A DNA stretch of 64,000 nt from Alkalicoccobacillus murimartini (GTDB taxonomy: Bacteria > Bacillota > Bacilli > Bacillales > Bacillaceae_D), in NCBI RefSeq assembly GCF_030813245.1, contig NZ_JAUSUA010000001.1, forward strand, positions 620,001-684,000, in the 5' to 3' direction. Position 1 is the first letter of the stretch. Every line of letters begins with the position of its first letter. A model generated the notes under the pieces. The model searched no databases. It was given only the letters and a program-made list of their open reading frames with translations, and had not been told where the DNA came from. This document shows positions 45,658 to 55,093 of this stretch, one piece after another. Made by a program: the position numbers and the translations under genes.

Positions 45658-46254
45658 ATGTTCATTCCTTGGCTCTCTTATTTTCGTAAGCCTTATGTTC
45701 TGGTATTGCTTCTACTTATTAACGTTCCAGGGACGATCTATGGGTACATTTGGTACTGGAATCAACTAAAAGCAACGCCTTGGTACTTTGTACCTTTTGT
45801 TCCGGATAGTCCGACAGCTAGTTTGTTTTTTGTGTTTGTGCTCATTGCCTTTTTGATGAAAAAAAATTGGCCTCTTATGGAAGCACTAGCGGGTGTGACA
45901 TTAATAAAGTACGGAATCTGGGCAGTTGTGATGAATAGCTCTGCCGTTTTTGCAGGAGCACAATTGACCTCAGATATTATAATGTTGAATCTTTCCCATG
46001 CAGGTATGGCTCTGCAGGCACTTATCTACGCCCCATATTTCCGAATAAAACCTTGGCATCTTGTGGTTGCGCTTCTTTGGACAGTACATAATGACATCAT
46101 TGATTACGTGTTTCATATGTTTCCTTGGCTGTCTCCGGGGTTAATGCCTTTCCTGCCTCAGATCGGGTACTTTACCTTTATGCTTGGATTATTTTCTGTT
46201 GGATTGATGTATTGGTTGTGTTTAAAGCGTAATCGCTTGGTTCTGACGATATAA
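45658..46254 (+). CDS. ypjA: YpjA, DUF1405 membrane protein
   Basis: Polytopic membrane protein of 198 residues with six or so hydrophobic helices; conserved directly after qcrC in Bacillus, function unknown. ATG 45658 follows AGAAGG; the frame is open 66 bases upstream but that part lies in the RNA structure before it. Confidence 0.82.
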   Translation: MFIPWLSYFRKPYVLVLLLLINVPGTIYGYIWYWNQLKATPWYFVPFVPDSPTASLFFVFVLIAFLMKKNWPLMEALAGVTLIKYGIWAVVMNSSAVFAGAQLTSDIIMLNLSHAGMALQALIYAPYFRIKPWHLVVALLWTVHNDIIDYVFHMFPWLSPGLMPFLPQIGYFTFMLGLFSVGLMYWLCLKRNRLVLTI

Positions 46255-46330
46255 TGTCCTCATTATCCTTTCTTCCAGGTCTACTCTTGTCCTGATTTTC
46301 ATAGGATGCAAGTAATGGAGGAGGGATCGT

Positions 46331-47113
46331 ATGCGATTTCTAATGGTGGTTATAGTAAGTGTGCTCTGTTTATTTTGGCCACATGAGGTAATTGGGCAAA
46401 AGGATCATAGCGGGTCGGATGTGAATCAGACGGCTGATCTAGTGCTGCAATTAACGAAACAGGGTGATTTTGCTGAAGCCAATCAATTACTTGAATCAAT
46501 TACGTATACATGGGAAGAACAATCTACTAACATGCAACCTTTTTTTACAACTGAGGCAGAGCAGTCTGTTCTACTTACGTTACATCAGGCCAAGCTAGCT
46601 CTTCAGTCATCAGACATGGAAGAGTCTGAGCGGATTGATCGTGTTACGTCGTTTCGTCTCACTTTAGATGCTGTAACAAATGACAGTCAACCCCTATGGT
46701 TGTTTAGTGAAACTTCTTTGCTAAAGGCCGCAGATGAGCTAGGAGAAGCGGCACTTTTGGAAACACCTGAAGGTTTTTATTATCAATTAAATGAAATTAA
46801 CAGGCAATATCAAGTCATTCGCCCTGCTGTTACAATCCAAGCAACAAGCGACCTCTACTTACTTGATCAACAATTGGATGTATTTCTTTCATCCAAAGAA
46901 CAAGTAGATAGCAATGTGCGAGCTGCTTATGCAGTACAATTAAAGGAAGATATTGAAACAATGTATGAGGATTATAATAAAGACGAGGCAGATCCTTCAT
47001 TGTTTTGGATTATGTTCACAATAGGTGGCATGATTCTTTTCTCACTATCCTACGTCGGTTGGAGAAAATATCGAGCGAGTCAGGTGAAAGAACGAGAAAA
47101 GGAAAATTCATGA
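46331..47113 (+). CDS. ypjB: Sporulation protein YpjB
   Basis: Exported membrane-anchored protein of 260 residues: a signal peptide at about 1-22, a helical extracytoplasmic domain, and a C-terminal transmembrane helix near 228-248 followed by a basic/acidic tail. B. subtilis YpjB is linked to sporulation. A GGAGGAGGG ribosome site precedes the ATG. Confidence 0.82.
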   Translation: MRFLMVVIVSVLCLFWPHEVIGQKDHSGSDVNQTADLVLQLTKQGDFAEANQLLESITYTWEEQSTNMQPFFTTEAEQSVLLTLHQAKLALQSSDMEESERIDRVTSFRLTLDAVTNDSQPLWLFSETSLLKAADELGEAALLETPEGFYYQLNEINRQYQVIRPAVTIQATSDLYLLDQQLDVFLSSKEQVDSNVRAAYAVQLKEDIETMYEDYNKDEADPSLFWIMFTIGGMILFSLSYVGWRKYRASQVKEREKENS

Positions 47114-47224
47114 CAATTATGTGAACAAAATCTTGATATGACGGTAGCTTAAAGCGTATACTTTGACTTTTCCTGACGTTTTAAGTACACTCATAAAAAG
47201 ATTAAAAGTTGAGGTGAGCTGTTC

Positions 47225-47905
47225 ATGTCATTAATATTTCTTATTTATTTTGCTTTGTTACTGATTATCCCTATCGTAGCGAGCAGTCGAGTAAAAAAAG
47301 CGTATAACAAATATTCTAAAATCCGTAACTCATCAGATATGACTGGAGCAGAAGTAGCCAGAAAAATCCTTGATGATAATGGATTATATGATGTGGGAGT
47401 AGAAGAAGTAAAAGGACAACTCTCGGATCATTATGACCCACGTTCTAAGACGGTTCGTTTATCTTCTGAGAACTATCATAAGCCGTCCGTTGCAGGTGCA
47501 GCCATTGCGGCCCATGAAGTGGGTCATGCCATTCAGGATGCTGAGAACTATTCATTCTTGAATTTCCGAAGTGCACTTGTCCCGTTTGCAAGCTTTGGTT
47601 CAAATGCATCATTTTTCTTTATCATTGCAGGTATACTCTTTACTTCGCAAAACCTAATTTTAGTCGGAATTGTCTTTATGGCTGTAGCCGTATTATTCCA
47701 GCTGGTCACATTGCCTGTTGAGTTCAATGCGAGTAGCCGGGCGATGGGGCAAATGGTTTCATCAGGCATTATTCGTAATAACGAAGAACGCGAAACCAAA
47801 AAAGTATTAGATGCGGCCGCTATGACTTATGTAGCAGGTGCATTAGTAGCCCTTCTTGAGCTAGCTCGTTTTGTCTTTATGTTTCTTGGTATGAACGACG
47901 ATTAA
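47225..47905 (+). CDS. yugP: YugP-type membrane zinc metallopeptidase
   Basis: 226 residues with a hydrophobic N-terminus, the gluzincin motif AAHEVGHAIQ near 97-106, and two or three further membrane helices (about 118-165 and 200-222). The substrate is unknown. In B. subtilis yugP is unlinked; here it sits between ypjB and ypjC. Confidence 0.88.
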   Translation: MSLIFLIYFALLLIIPIVASSRVKKAYNKYSKIRNSSDMTGAEVARKILDDNGLYDVGVEEVKGQLSDHYDPRSKTVRLSSENYHKPSVAGAAIAAHEVGHAIQDAENYSFLNFRSALVPFASFGSNASFFFIIAGILFTSQNLILVGIVFMAVAVLFQLVTLPVEFNASSRAMGQMVSSGIIRNNEERETKKVLDAAAMTYVAGALVALLELARFVFMFLGMNDD

Positions 47906-47907
47906 TA

Positions 47908-48104
47908 CTGGGACATAATTATTCGATGATATCGCAAAAGCTAAACTTTGCTAAGTTGTCAGAAACTAAAACCAGCTCCGGACATACTCGGAAAGCGGAG
48001 TGTATGTCCGGAGCGATAGCCTCACCACAAAAACCCGAATCATTATGCGAATTTAACAGCATAATGATTCGGGTTTTTAGATAGCAAAAATTGTTCTGTC
48101 CTAG
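47908..48104. repeat. 197-bp intergenic element with inverted ends and two long hairpins
   Basis: Ends CTGGGACATAA (47908) and TTCTGTCCTAG (48094) are inverted repeats matching at 9 of 11. Inside is a 13-bp perfect stem GCTCCGGACATAC/GTATGTCCGGAGC (47975 and 48002), then the terminator palindrome. The ends repeat the GGACAT core of the inner stem. It looks like a non-coding repeat family member, but only one copy is in the window and no target duplication is clear. Confidence 0.45.
48029..48078. terminator. Bidirectional terminator between convergent yugP and ypjC
   Basis: A perfect 20-bp stem with a ten-base loop, starting with five A and ending with five T, so it works on both strands. Confidence 0.92.
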
Positions 48105-48109
48105 CTTTT

Positions 48110-48976
48110 TTATAGATGTAATGGTTTTTTGTGTTCGTCTAGTGTAAAGCCCTCACCACTCACATCGGTGACATTGCTGATTGTCACAAAGGCATGTGGA
48201 TCAATTCGATGAATCAAGGATTTAAATCGAGTTAATTCGTTTCTCGCCACTACACAGTATAATACATCCTTTTCAGAGCCAGTGAATGACCCTTTTCCTT
48301 TTAATGAAGTAGCACCACGACCCATTTCACGAAGGATGGCTTCTGAGATATCGGGAATGTGCTCAGAGATAATAAATGCGGCCTTCGCAGAGTAAGCCCC
48401 TTCTTGAATAAAATCAATCACACGTGCCGCGATAAAAACAAGCACAAGCGTATACATGACTTCTCGATAATCAATGTACAGCAAAGAAACCGCAATAACA
48501 CAAGCATCAAACATAAACATTGTACGCCCTATGCTCCATCCAAAATAGCGTAAACAAAGCTTGGCGATGATATCTACACCACCTGTAGTTCCTCCGTAAC
48601 GAAAGACTAATCCAAGTCCAACTCCAATAAAAACACCGGCAAACAAAGCCGCAAGTGTAAGGTCATTATGCAATGGAACAGAAATAATAGGAAAACGCTG
48701 AAATAAATCAAGAAACACAGATACGGAAACAGTTCCGATGATGGTATAAATAAATGCGGTGCGACCAAGTAGCTTCCAGCCTATTAAAAATAATGGAATA
48801 TTTAATAGCAGGTTCGAAATAGCTGGATTAAATTGAAAAGCAAAATACAGGATGAGCGTTATGCCAGTAAAGCCACCATCGGCTAAATTGTTCTCCATAT
48901 TAAAATATACGAGGCCAAAAGACATAAGTGCTGCTCCAAAAATTACAAATATACTATTGCGAATATGCTGATACAT
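48110..48976 (-). CDS. ypjC: YpjC, YitT/DUF2179 family membrane protein
   Basis: Membrane protein of 288 residues: five or six hydrophobic helices (about 5-190) with the YitT signatures NNLADGGFTGI and FRYGGTTGGVDII, then a soluble C-terminal DUF2179 domain (about 205-285). ATG at 48976 follows GGGAGGT; the frame is open upstream without a site. It is one of only two minus-strand genes here. Function unknown. Confidence 0.88.
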   Translation of the reverse strand: MYQHIRNSIFVIFGAALMSFGLVYFNMENNLADGGFTGITLILYFAFQFNPAISNLLLNIPLFLIGWKLLGRTAFIYTIIGTVSVSVFLDLFQRFPIISVPLHNDLTLAALFAGVFIGVGLGLVFRYGGTTGGVDIIAKLCLRYFGWSIGRTMFMFDACVIAVSLLYIDYREVMYTLVLVFIAARVIDFIQEGAYSAKAAFIISEHIPDISEAILREMGRGATSLKGKGSFTGSEKDVLYCVVARNELTRFKSLIHRIDPHAFVTISNVTDVSGEGFTLDEHKKPLHL

Positions 48977-49113
48977 GTCAACTTTACCTCCCTTACCATC
49001 ATTACTGTATAAGACACGTAACAAAAAAGCCAGCTTCTTTTCATCCTTAGTATGATCAAACATGCAAGAAGGTTTCCGAACATAGGATGGAAGTAGAAGA
49101 GGAGTTGGTCATA

Positions 49114-49314
49114 ATGAGGAGAAACGGTTCGTTAATTGGTATTCTGTTGGTTAATTGTTTAGCTCTTGCCTTAGTAATCATGCTTGCCATCGCTAAATGG
49201 GGTGTGGCGGATAAACAAACGGTACTCCTAGTGATGATCGGTTGTTTTGTATTGGGCATATGGAATGCCGTGGCTCTGATCGATTCAATTTTATCGATTA
49301 GAAAAAAGCAGTAA
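49114..49314 (+). CDS. Small two-helix membrane protein, YlaF/DUF5325-like
   Basis: A 66-residue protein with two hydrophobic helices (about 7-27 and 37-58), a short loop and a basic tail. ATG 49114 is about ten bases after AGAGGAG; an in-frame ATG at 49087 is the alternative. Resemblance to YlaF-type proteins is from size and topology only, so the family name is tentative. Confidence 0.6.
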   Translation: MRRNGSLIGILLVNCLALALVIMLAIAKWGVADKQTVLLVMIGCFVLGIWNAVALIDSILSIRKKQ

Positions 49315-49388
49315 CTGATGTAGTCTATTTCAATTACATGTCAATCATATGTCATTTTAAAGTAAATGATAGGAAAAGGGTTTTAGTA

Positions 49389-49397
49389 TGTGTATAG
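49389..49397 (-). promoter_or_regulatory. DnaA-box-like site upstream of the Sda-like gene
   Basis: CTATACACA on the minus strand differs from the DnaA box TTATnCACA at one position. It lies about 50 bases ahead of the Sda-like start. B. subtilis sda is controlled by DnaA. Confidence 0.35.
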
Positions 49398-49446
49398 TTG
49401 GGAAATAAATGGTTAAACGATCATATGAGAAAAGAGGTTAGTGAAA

Positions 49447-49623
49447 GTGGACAATTTTTTATCGGTTGATGTATTAAGAGAAGCATACAGACAAGCCCTT
49501 CTTGAAAACCATAATGAAGATTTTATCCATTTAATTAGAGACGAACTCATAAAAAAAGAAACCGACTCATCCAAAAAAACACTTTTGAAGATCAATCGTT
49601 TAATTGGACATCGTGAATATTAA
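49447..49623 (+). CDS. sda: Sda-like sporulation histidine kinase inhibitor
   Basis: A 58-residue helical-hairpin protein. LSVDVLREAYRQALLENHNEDFIHLIRDELIKK, here given in two parts (LSVDVLREAYRQAL and NEDFIHLIRDELIKK), follows the Sda pattern LSDELLIESYxKA...LNxDFIELIENEI. Sda blocks KinA autophosphorylation and delays sporulation when replication is perturbed. GTG 49447 is nine bases after GAGG; an earlier GTG is too close. It is longer at the C-terminus than B. subtilis Sda (46 residues), with KKTLLKINRLIGHREY added. Assignment is by motif resemblance. Confidence 0.7.
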   Translation: MDNFLSVDVLREAYRQALLENHNEDFIHLIRDELIKKETDSSKKTLLKINRLIGHREY

Positions 49624-49656
49624 CTTACTTACATACATAACACATATGCTTACCCA

Positions 49657-49696
49657 CCTGCCAGGTCTAATGAGTTTGAATTCTGGTAGGTTTTTT
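49657..49696 (+). terminator. Terminator after the Sda-like gene
   Basis: CCTGCCAG and CTGGTAGG arms, 18-base loop, then six T residues. Confidence 0.75.
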
Positions 49697-49737
49697 GTGT
49701 TGTTTGAATTTTATTTGTAGATGTGAAACACTTTCAA

Positions 49738-49766
49738 TTGCGAAATGGTGTACCATTCGCTAACAT
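49738..49766 (+). promoter_or_regulatory. Candidate dapB promoter with a palindrome in the spacer
   Basis: TTGCGA, 17 bases, TAACAT. The inverted repeat GCGAAATGGT/ACCATTCGC (49740-49760, one bulged A) fills the spacer, an arrangement typical of an operator. Confidence 0.4.
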
Positions 49767-49836
49767 GGTATTACAACCTTGCTATTTCTGAGGCTTATTA
49801 TATTTTATGATCTTGATATAAAGAAGGGTGATACAT

Positions 49837-50637
49837 ATGAAAGAAATTACACTAATCATAGCTGGACCAAGAGGTAACATGGGTAAAGAAGCTGTAAAAT
49901 TAGCAGAGCAAACACCACATTTTAAGCTTCTTGCTGTTGTAGATACAAAAAATGAAGGTAAGCGCTTGCGAGATATTTCAGACATGCCTGCCTTAGACAT
50001 ACCGGTTTATACAGATCTTGAGAAATGCTTTACGGAACAGAAACCAGATGTTTTGATTGATTTAACTTCACCTGAATCAGGCCGTGTCCATTTAGAATTA
50101 GCATTAGATTATGGAGTTAGACCTGTTATTGGAACGACCGGTTTTAGCCAAGAAGACATTGAGAGACTTCGTGCGAAAGCAGAAGAAAAAGAAGTAGGCG
50201 CTATTATTGCTCCTAACTTTGCAATTGGGGCAATTCTCATGATGAAATTCGCGCAAACAGCAGCTCGTTATATGCCGGATGTTGAGATTTTGGAAATGCA
50301 CCACGATAAAAAACTTGACGCACCATCTGGTACAGCTCAGAAAACAGCACAACTGATCTCTGAGGTTAGAGAAGCCAAAAAACAAGGTCATCCTGAGGAA
50401 ACTGAAGATCTCCCTGGTGCACGCGGAGCTGAAGTAGAGGGTATGCGTATTCATAGTATTAGATTACCTGGACTTGTAGCACATCAAGAGGTTCTTTTCG
50501 GCGGGCCTGGACAAACATTAACGATCCGACATGACTCCATTAATCGTGCGTCCTTTATGCCTGGAGTTCGTTTATCAGTTGAGACTGTTCTTTCATTAAA
50601 AACACTCGTATATGGGTTAGAACATATTATTGATTAG
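49837..50637 (+). CDS. dapB: 4-hydroxy-tetrahydrodipicolinate reductase
   Basis: NAD(P)H reduction step of diaminopimelate and lysine synthesis, supplying the cell wall and spore dipicolinate branch; 266 residues. The N-terminal nucleotide motif [13 protein letters not shown] is near residue 9, TTGFSQ near 101, and the active-site [17 protein letters not shown] near 150. ATG 49837 follows GAAGGGTG. The NADH/NADPH loop reads PRGNMG instead of the more usual GxxGxMG, as in other Bacilli. Confidence 0.95.
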   Translation: MKEITLIIAGPRGNMGKEAVKLAEQTPHFKLLAVVDTKNEGKRLRDISDMPALDIPVYTDLEKCFTEQKPDVLIDLTSPESGRVHLELALDYGVRPVIGTTGFSQEDIERLRAKAEEKEVGAIIAPNFAIGAILMMKFAQTAARYMPDVEILEMHHDKKLDAPSGTAQKTAQLISEVREAKKQGHPEETEDLPGARGAEVEGMRIHSIRLPGLVAHQEVLFGGPGQTLTIRHDSINRASFMPGVRLSVETVLSLKTLVYGLEHIID

Positions 50638-50649
50638 AGGAGAATGGAT

Positions 50650-51072
50650 ATGAGAATTGCATTAATTGCCCATGATAAGAAGAAAAAAGATATGGTAGAA
50701 TTTTCGGTAGCTTATAAGGACATTCTCGCTAAACATGAGTTATATGCAACAGGAACAACCGGCACAAGAGTTTCTGAGGCAACAGGCCTACATGTGACAC
50801 TATTTAAGTCAGGCCCGTTAGGCGGAGATCAGCAGATCGGGGCCCGTGTTGCAGAAAACCTTTTTGATCTTATAATTTTTCTTAGGGATCCACTGACAGC
50901 TCAGCCGCATGAACCAGATGTCACAGCTTTGGTTAGACTGTGCGACCTGCAAGCTGTTCCATTAGCAACCAACCTAGGTACGGCAGATATTTTAATAAAA
51001 GGGTTGCAGAATGGTGATTTTAAATGGCGTGAAGTCGTACATGAAGAGGAAGAGAAAGATGGAAAAGCTTGA
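50650..51072 (+). CDS. mgsA: Methylglyoxal synthase
   Basis: Converts dihydroxyacetone phosphate to methylglyoxal, an overflow bypass of lower glycolysis; 140 residues. [12 protein letters not shown] at the start and [13 protein letters not shown] near 38 with catalytic aspartates in [10 protein letters not shown] near 62 and [14 protein letters not shown] near 83. The second ATG (50650) is well placed after GAGGAG. Bacillithiol, which detoxifies methylglyoxal, is made by the next two genes; this linkage is conserved. Confidence 0.95.
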   Translation: MRIALIAHDKKKKDMVEFSVAYKDILAKHELYATGTTGTRVSEATGLHVTLFKSGPLGGDQQIGARVAENLFDLIIFLRDPLTAQPHEPDVTALVRLCDLQAVPLATNLGTADILIKGLQNGDFKWREVVHEEEEKDGKA

Positions 51073-51772
51073 TATTCTTGCATTTGGTGCCCACCCAGAT
51101 GACGTAGAGATTGGGATGGCCGGTACACTGGCTATGTATGCCTCTATGGGCAAACGGGTAGGGATCTGTAATTTAACGAAGGCGGAATTATCTTCAAATG
51201 GTACAGTTGAGATTCGCCAAGAAGAAGCAACTGAAGCAGCAAAACTGATGGGGCTCTCTGAACGAATTCAGCTTGATTTATTTGATCGAGGGCTGCAAGA
51301 CCTAACGCCAAGAGATATGGCTAAAATTACATCCGTGATCAGGAGGTATAAACCAACCATTGTGTTTGCACCAGGTAGCCCGGATCGCCACCCAGATCAT
51401 GGTCATGCAGGACGTCTTGTTCAAGAAGCGGTTTTTAATGCGCGAATTCACAAATACCAATGTGACGAACATCTTTCATCTCACAAAGTAAGAGATGTAT
51501 TTACATATTATATTAATGGTCTTAGTCAACCTGATTTTGTGATAGACATTTCAGAGTGGAAAGAGGTAAAAAGAAACGTTTTGAGTGCTTATCGCAGTCA
51601 ATTTGAATCATCGGGTACCTCAGTTAAAACCCCACTTAACGTAGATTATTTGAGCAGTGTAGAGGCACGAGACAAAGTATTTGGCACTCAAGCCGGCGTG
51701 CAAATGGCAGAGGGCTTTCAAACGACAAAACCACTTGTTGTAGCTAATTTACTGGAAGGGACTATCTTATAA
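51059..51772 (+). CDS. bshB1: N-acetyl-alpha-D-glucosaminyl L-malate deacetylase 1
   Basis: Zinc deacetylase, second step of bacillithiol synthesis; 237 residues, PIG-L/LmbE fold. Zinc ligands are in [11 protein letters not shown] near residue 9 and [13 protein letters not shown] near 108. ATG 51059 is inside the end of mgsA and gives the family length. It is coupled to bshA by a one-base gap. Confidence 0.94.
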   Translation: MEKLDILAFGAHPDDVEIGMAGTLAMYASMGKRVGICNLTKAELSSNGTVEIRQEEATEAAKLMGLSERIQLDLFDRGLQDLTPRDMAKITSVIRRYKPTIVFAPGSPDRHPDHGHAGRLVQEAVFNARIHKYQCDEHLSSHKVRDVFTYYINGLSQPDFVIDISEWKEVKRNVLSAYRSQFESSGTSVKTPLNVDYLSSVEARDKVFGTQAGVQMAEGFQTTKPLVVANLLEGTIL

Positions 51773-51773
51773 C

Positions 51774-52904
51774 ATGTACTATCGAATTGGAATAAGCTGT
51801 TATCCAACGGTTGGTGGCTCTGGTGTGGTCGCAACTGAATTAGGAAAACAGCTCGCTGAAAAAGGGCATGAAGTTCATTTTATTACATCAAGTGTGCCTT
51901 TCCGTCTTGACCGCGTGTACCCAAATGTTTTTTATCATGAAGTAGAAGTTAATCAATATGCCGTATTCCAACACCCTCCTTATGACTTGACTTTAGCTAG
52001 TAAAATGGCAGAAGTGATTGATCGGGAGAAACTAGATATTTTGCATGTACACTATGCTGTGCCACATGCGATTTGTGCCATTCTTGCAAAACAAATGGCT
52101 ACGCATCCTGTTAAAATCGTGACGACGTTACATGGGACGGATATTACAATTCTTGGTGTGGATCGGTCTTTAAAGTCACTAATAAAATATGGAATTGAGG
52201 CTTCTGATGCTGTCACAGCTGTATCAAATGATTTGATTCGCCAAACGGAAGAGCTCGTCCAAACCTCAAAAGAGATACATACTGTCTATAATTTTATTGA
52301 TGAACGGTACTACCGGCCTGTAGAGACAGGGGACTTGAAAAATCGATATGGCATCAACGAGGATGAGGCTGTCTTTATCCACATTTCTAATTTTCGACCT
52401 GTGAAACGAATACAAGATGTGATTAAAAGCTTTGCTCTGATTAAGCAATCGCTGAGAGCTAAGTTGTTATTGATTGGTGATGGTCAGGATCTACCAGCTG
52501 CAAGAGAGTTAATTAGGAAATTAGAGCTTGAGGAAGAAGTGCTGGTGTTAGGTAGTCAAAAGCATTTAACAGAGTTACTATCGATCAGTGACATTATGCT
52601 GCTCTTAAGTGAAAAAGAGAGCTTTGGACTTGTCGCTTTAGAAGCTATGGCCTGTGGTGTACCGGTTATTGGTACGAATATTGGTGGGATTCCGGAGGTC
52701 ATCATAGATGGTGTGAGTGGATACCTTTGTGAGGTTGGTGACACAGAAGCTGTGGCAAAGAAAGCCGTTGAATTGATCGAGGATCGAGAGACTCATGAGC
52801 AATTTAAGGAAGCGGCTAGGGCACATGTCATTAAACGATTTAATGCAGACAAAATCGTCTCAGAATATGAGGATGTATATAGGCAAGTGCTTGAAGAGAA
52901 ATGA
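51774..52904 (+). CDS. bshA: N-acetyl-alpha-D-glucosaminyl L-malate synthase
   Basis: GT4 glycosyltransferase that joins GlcNAc to L-malate, the first step of bacillithiol; 376 residues. The glycine-rich acceptor loop [17 protein letters not shown] is near residue 8 and the donor-site motif [19 protein letters not shown] near 280. bshC is not in this window. Product use connects with ypdA at 2.5 kb. Confidence 0.95.
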   Translation: MYYRIGISCYPTVGGSGVVATELGKQLAEKGHEVHFITSSVPFRLDRVYPNVFYHEVEVNQYAVFQHPPYDLTLASKMAEVIDREKLDILHVHYAVPHAICAILAKQMATHPVKIVTTLHGTDITILGVDRSLKSLIKYGIEASDAVTAVSNDLIRQTEELVQTSKEIHTVYNFIDERYYRPVETGDLKNRYGINEDEAVFIHISNFRPVKRIQDVIKSFALIKQSLRAKLLLIGDGQDLPAARELIRKLELEEEVLVLGSQKHLTELLSISDIMLLLSEKESFGLVALEAMACGVPVIGTNIGGIPEVIIDGVSGYLCEVGDTEAVAKKAVELIEDRETHEQFKEAARAHVIKRFNADKIVSEYEDVYRQVLEEK

Positions 52905-52913
52905 GGGAATCAC

Positions 52914-54062
52914 TTGGAACGAACCGTTATAGATGAAGCGAGTCAAATAATCCAAAGATTAAATGAAGATGGATACCGCGCTTATTATGTTGGAGGAGCT
53001 GTTCGTGATGAATTACTAGATCGTCCCTCATCTGATATAGATATCACAACATCTGCAAAACCGAATGAGATTTGTCTGTTGTTTCCACGTGCTCACCAAA
53101 TGAATACAGAACATCAAACGGTGTTGGTTCGTTCTGGAGGATACTCTATTGAAGTGACTACCGAGCGAGGAGATTCATTGGTTGCAGATTTAAGTCATCG
53201 TGACTTTACAATTAATGCGATGGCTAAGTCTGCAGATGGTAAATTAATTGATCCTTTAAATGGTCAAAAAGATTTGCAACAAAAGGTGATACGTTCCGTT
53301 CATCCTGATAAGCGTATTCTCGAAGATCCACTGCGTATGCTTCGAGCGATTCGTTTTGTAAGTGAACTTAACTTTCAACTAGATAAACAACTACTAAACG
53401 CAATCAAGCAGCATGCCTATTTACTTGAGCAGGTTGCCCAGGAACGAGTCATACAGGAATGGGAAAAGCTTTTAAAAGGAGCATTTGTTCAACAAGCTTT
53501 TCAATTTCTAAAACGAAGTACGTTATATCGTTTTTTCCCAGGCTATCCTTTGTCTGAAAATGAAATCACTAAGCTATTGATGATGCCTGTGATAGATCGG
53601 GAGGCATCATCAGCATTTAGATGGGTACTATTCTATGTATGGATAGGAAGAGAAACAGATGAATCGGTAGGTAGACTGCTTTTATCCAATGAATTAAAAC
53701 GACAAATCAAGAACCGACTACGCATGTTTCGTCATCGCAAGGACAAAAACATAGATGATTGGATGTTATATCAGTACGGACTCGAGACCACACGTGATGT
53801 AGAACACATTAGACACTTAATGGGGCTTGAACATGAACAACATGCTGACGTAGAAAAACGTTTTGATGCTCTTCCAATAAAAAGTCGGAAAGACCTTTGT
53901 GTGACAGGGGTAGACTTAATGACCGCACGGCAAAAGTCAGCGGGGCCTTGGATTAAAGAAGAACTTGAGTCGCTCGAAAAGCAAGTCATTAACCGAGAAG
54001 TAGGGCATTCAAAGCAAGATCTGCTTATGTGGTTAGAAAGGAAGGGGCATAATGAGGAATAA
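52914..54062 (+). CDS. cca: CCA-adding tRNA nucleotidyltransferase
   Basis: Class II enzyme that builds or repairs the tRNA 3' CCA end; 382 residues. The catalytic motif VGGAVRDELLDRPSSDIDI is near residue 23 (metal DxD), and the template motif RDFTINAMA near 95. The helical C-terminal half is typical. TTG start after GAGGG; stop overlaps birA by 11 bases. Confidence 0.94.
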   Translation: MERTVIDEASQIIQRLNEDGYRAYYVGGAVRDELLDRPSSDIDITTSAKPNEICLLFPRAHQMNTEHQTVLVRSGGYSIEVTTERGDSLVADLSHRDFTINAMAKSADGKLIDPLNGQKDLQQKVIRSVHPDKRILEDPLRMLRAIRFVSELNFQLDKQLLNAIKQHAYLLEQVAQERVIQEWEKLLKGAFVQQAFQFLKRSTLYRFFPGYPLSENEITKLLMMPVIDREASSAFRWVLFYVWIGRETDESVGRLLLSNELKRQIKNRLRMFRHRKDKNIDDWMLYQYGLETTRDVEHIRHLMGLEHEQHADVEKRFDALPIKSRKDLCVTGVDLMTARQKSAGPWIKEELESLEKQVINREVGHSKQDLLMWLERKGHNEE

Positions 54063-55020
54063 GCTTGTGCAGAAATTAGTTGAACACCAAGGTACATTTA
54101 TTTCAGGAGAATCGTTAAGTCAGTCTCTTGGTGTATCCAGAACAGCTGTGTGGAAGCAAATGGATGCATTAAAAAAAAGCGGATATCAGATTGATTCTGT
54201 CCCTAAAAAAGGGTATCAACTCATTGCTCGACCTAATGGAATCCAAGAGCATGATATCCACTTATATGTGCAGACAAAGAGATTAGGCCACACTGTAACG
54301 TATTACGATTCTGTCCCAACCACTCAAACCTTGGCACATGAATGGGCAGAAGGTGGCGCAAAAGAGGGTCATCTTATCGTAGCTGACGAACAGACGGGGG
54401 GACGCGGAAGGCTTGGGCGAAACTGGCACTCAACATTTGGTACAAGCATCTCAATGAGTTTGATCCTGCGCCCGAAGTTATCTCCACAACAAACGCCTCA
54501 ACTGACACTTGTGGCGGCCGTTGCTGTGACTCGAGCTATAGAGAAGGTCACCCAATTAAAAGCGGACATTAAGTGGCCAAATGATATCTTAATCAAGGGT
54601 AAAAAACTCGTAGGGATTTTAACTGAGATGCAATCAGAACCCGGTCTCGCTAAAGTAGTGATACTTGGTATTGGAATAAATGCGAACCAAAGCGAAGATG
54701 AGCTAAGTCACGACGAGCGGAATCAAGCAACTTCGCTTAAGGTAGAATCAGGATTGGAAACCAATCGTGCGCAACTGATCGCAACAGTACTTGAAGAATT
54801 TGAATGGTTATATGATACGTATCTTGAAAAAGGGTTCTCTGAGATCAAATTATTATGGGAAGCTCGTTCAATAAGTATTGGGAAGAAGCTAAAGGCACAA
54901 ACGATTAACGGAACGGTAACAGGTATGTCTACAGGTATAACAGCAGAGGGCGCTTTGCTTTTGGAGGATGACGAGGGGATTGTGCATACGATCTATTCTG
55001 CAGACATTGACCAAGCATAA
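54052..55020 (+). CDS. birA: Biotin--protein ligase and biotin repressor BirA
   Basis: Bifunctional protein of 322 residues. An N-terminal winged helix (about 1-62, with SLGVSRTAVWKQMDALKKSGYQI) binds bio operators. The central ligase domain has the biotinyl-AMP loop GGRGRLGRNWHS near 117 and KWPNDILIKGKKLVGIL near 176. A C-terminal SH3-like domain completes it. It biotinylates carboxylases and represses biotin genes when loaded. Confidence 0.94.
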   Translation: MRNKLVQKLVEHQGTFISGESLSQSLGVSRTAVWKQMDALKKSGYQIDSVPKKGYQLIARPNGIQEHDIHLYVQTKRLGHTVTYYDSVPTTQTLAHEWAEGGAKEGHLIVADEQTGGRGRLGRNWHSTFGTSISMSLILRPKLSPQQTPQLTLVAAVAVTRAIEKVTQLKADIKWPNDILIKGKKLVGILTEMQSEPGLAKVVILGIGINANQSEDELSHDERNQATSLKVESGLETNRAQLIATVLEEFEWLYDTYLEKGFSEIKLLWEARSISIGKKLKAQTINGTVTGMSTGITAEGALLLEDDEGIVHTIYSADIDQA

Positions 55021-55093
55021 GGGTAGTCGATTTCCCTTTTATTTGCTATACTTCAAGCAACGGATTGTATTATCTTCGTATAAACAATACCGT

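Noticed and set aside
49697-49836. Possible lysine riboswitch before dapB
   Set aside because: The region is too short and lacks the L-box core; only a palindrome and a weak promoter are seen.
53771-54097. 108-codon minus-strand ORF opposite the end of cca
   Set aside because: It lies antisense to well-conserved cca and birA codons, has no ribosome site and no recognisable protein pattern.
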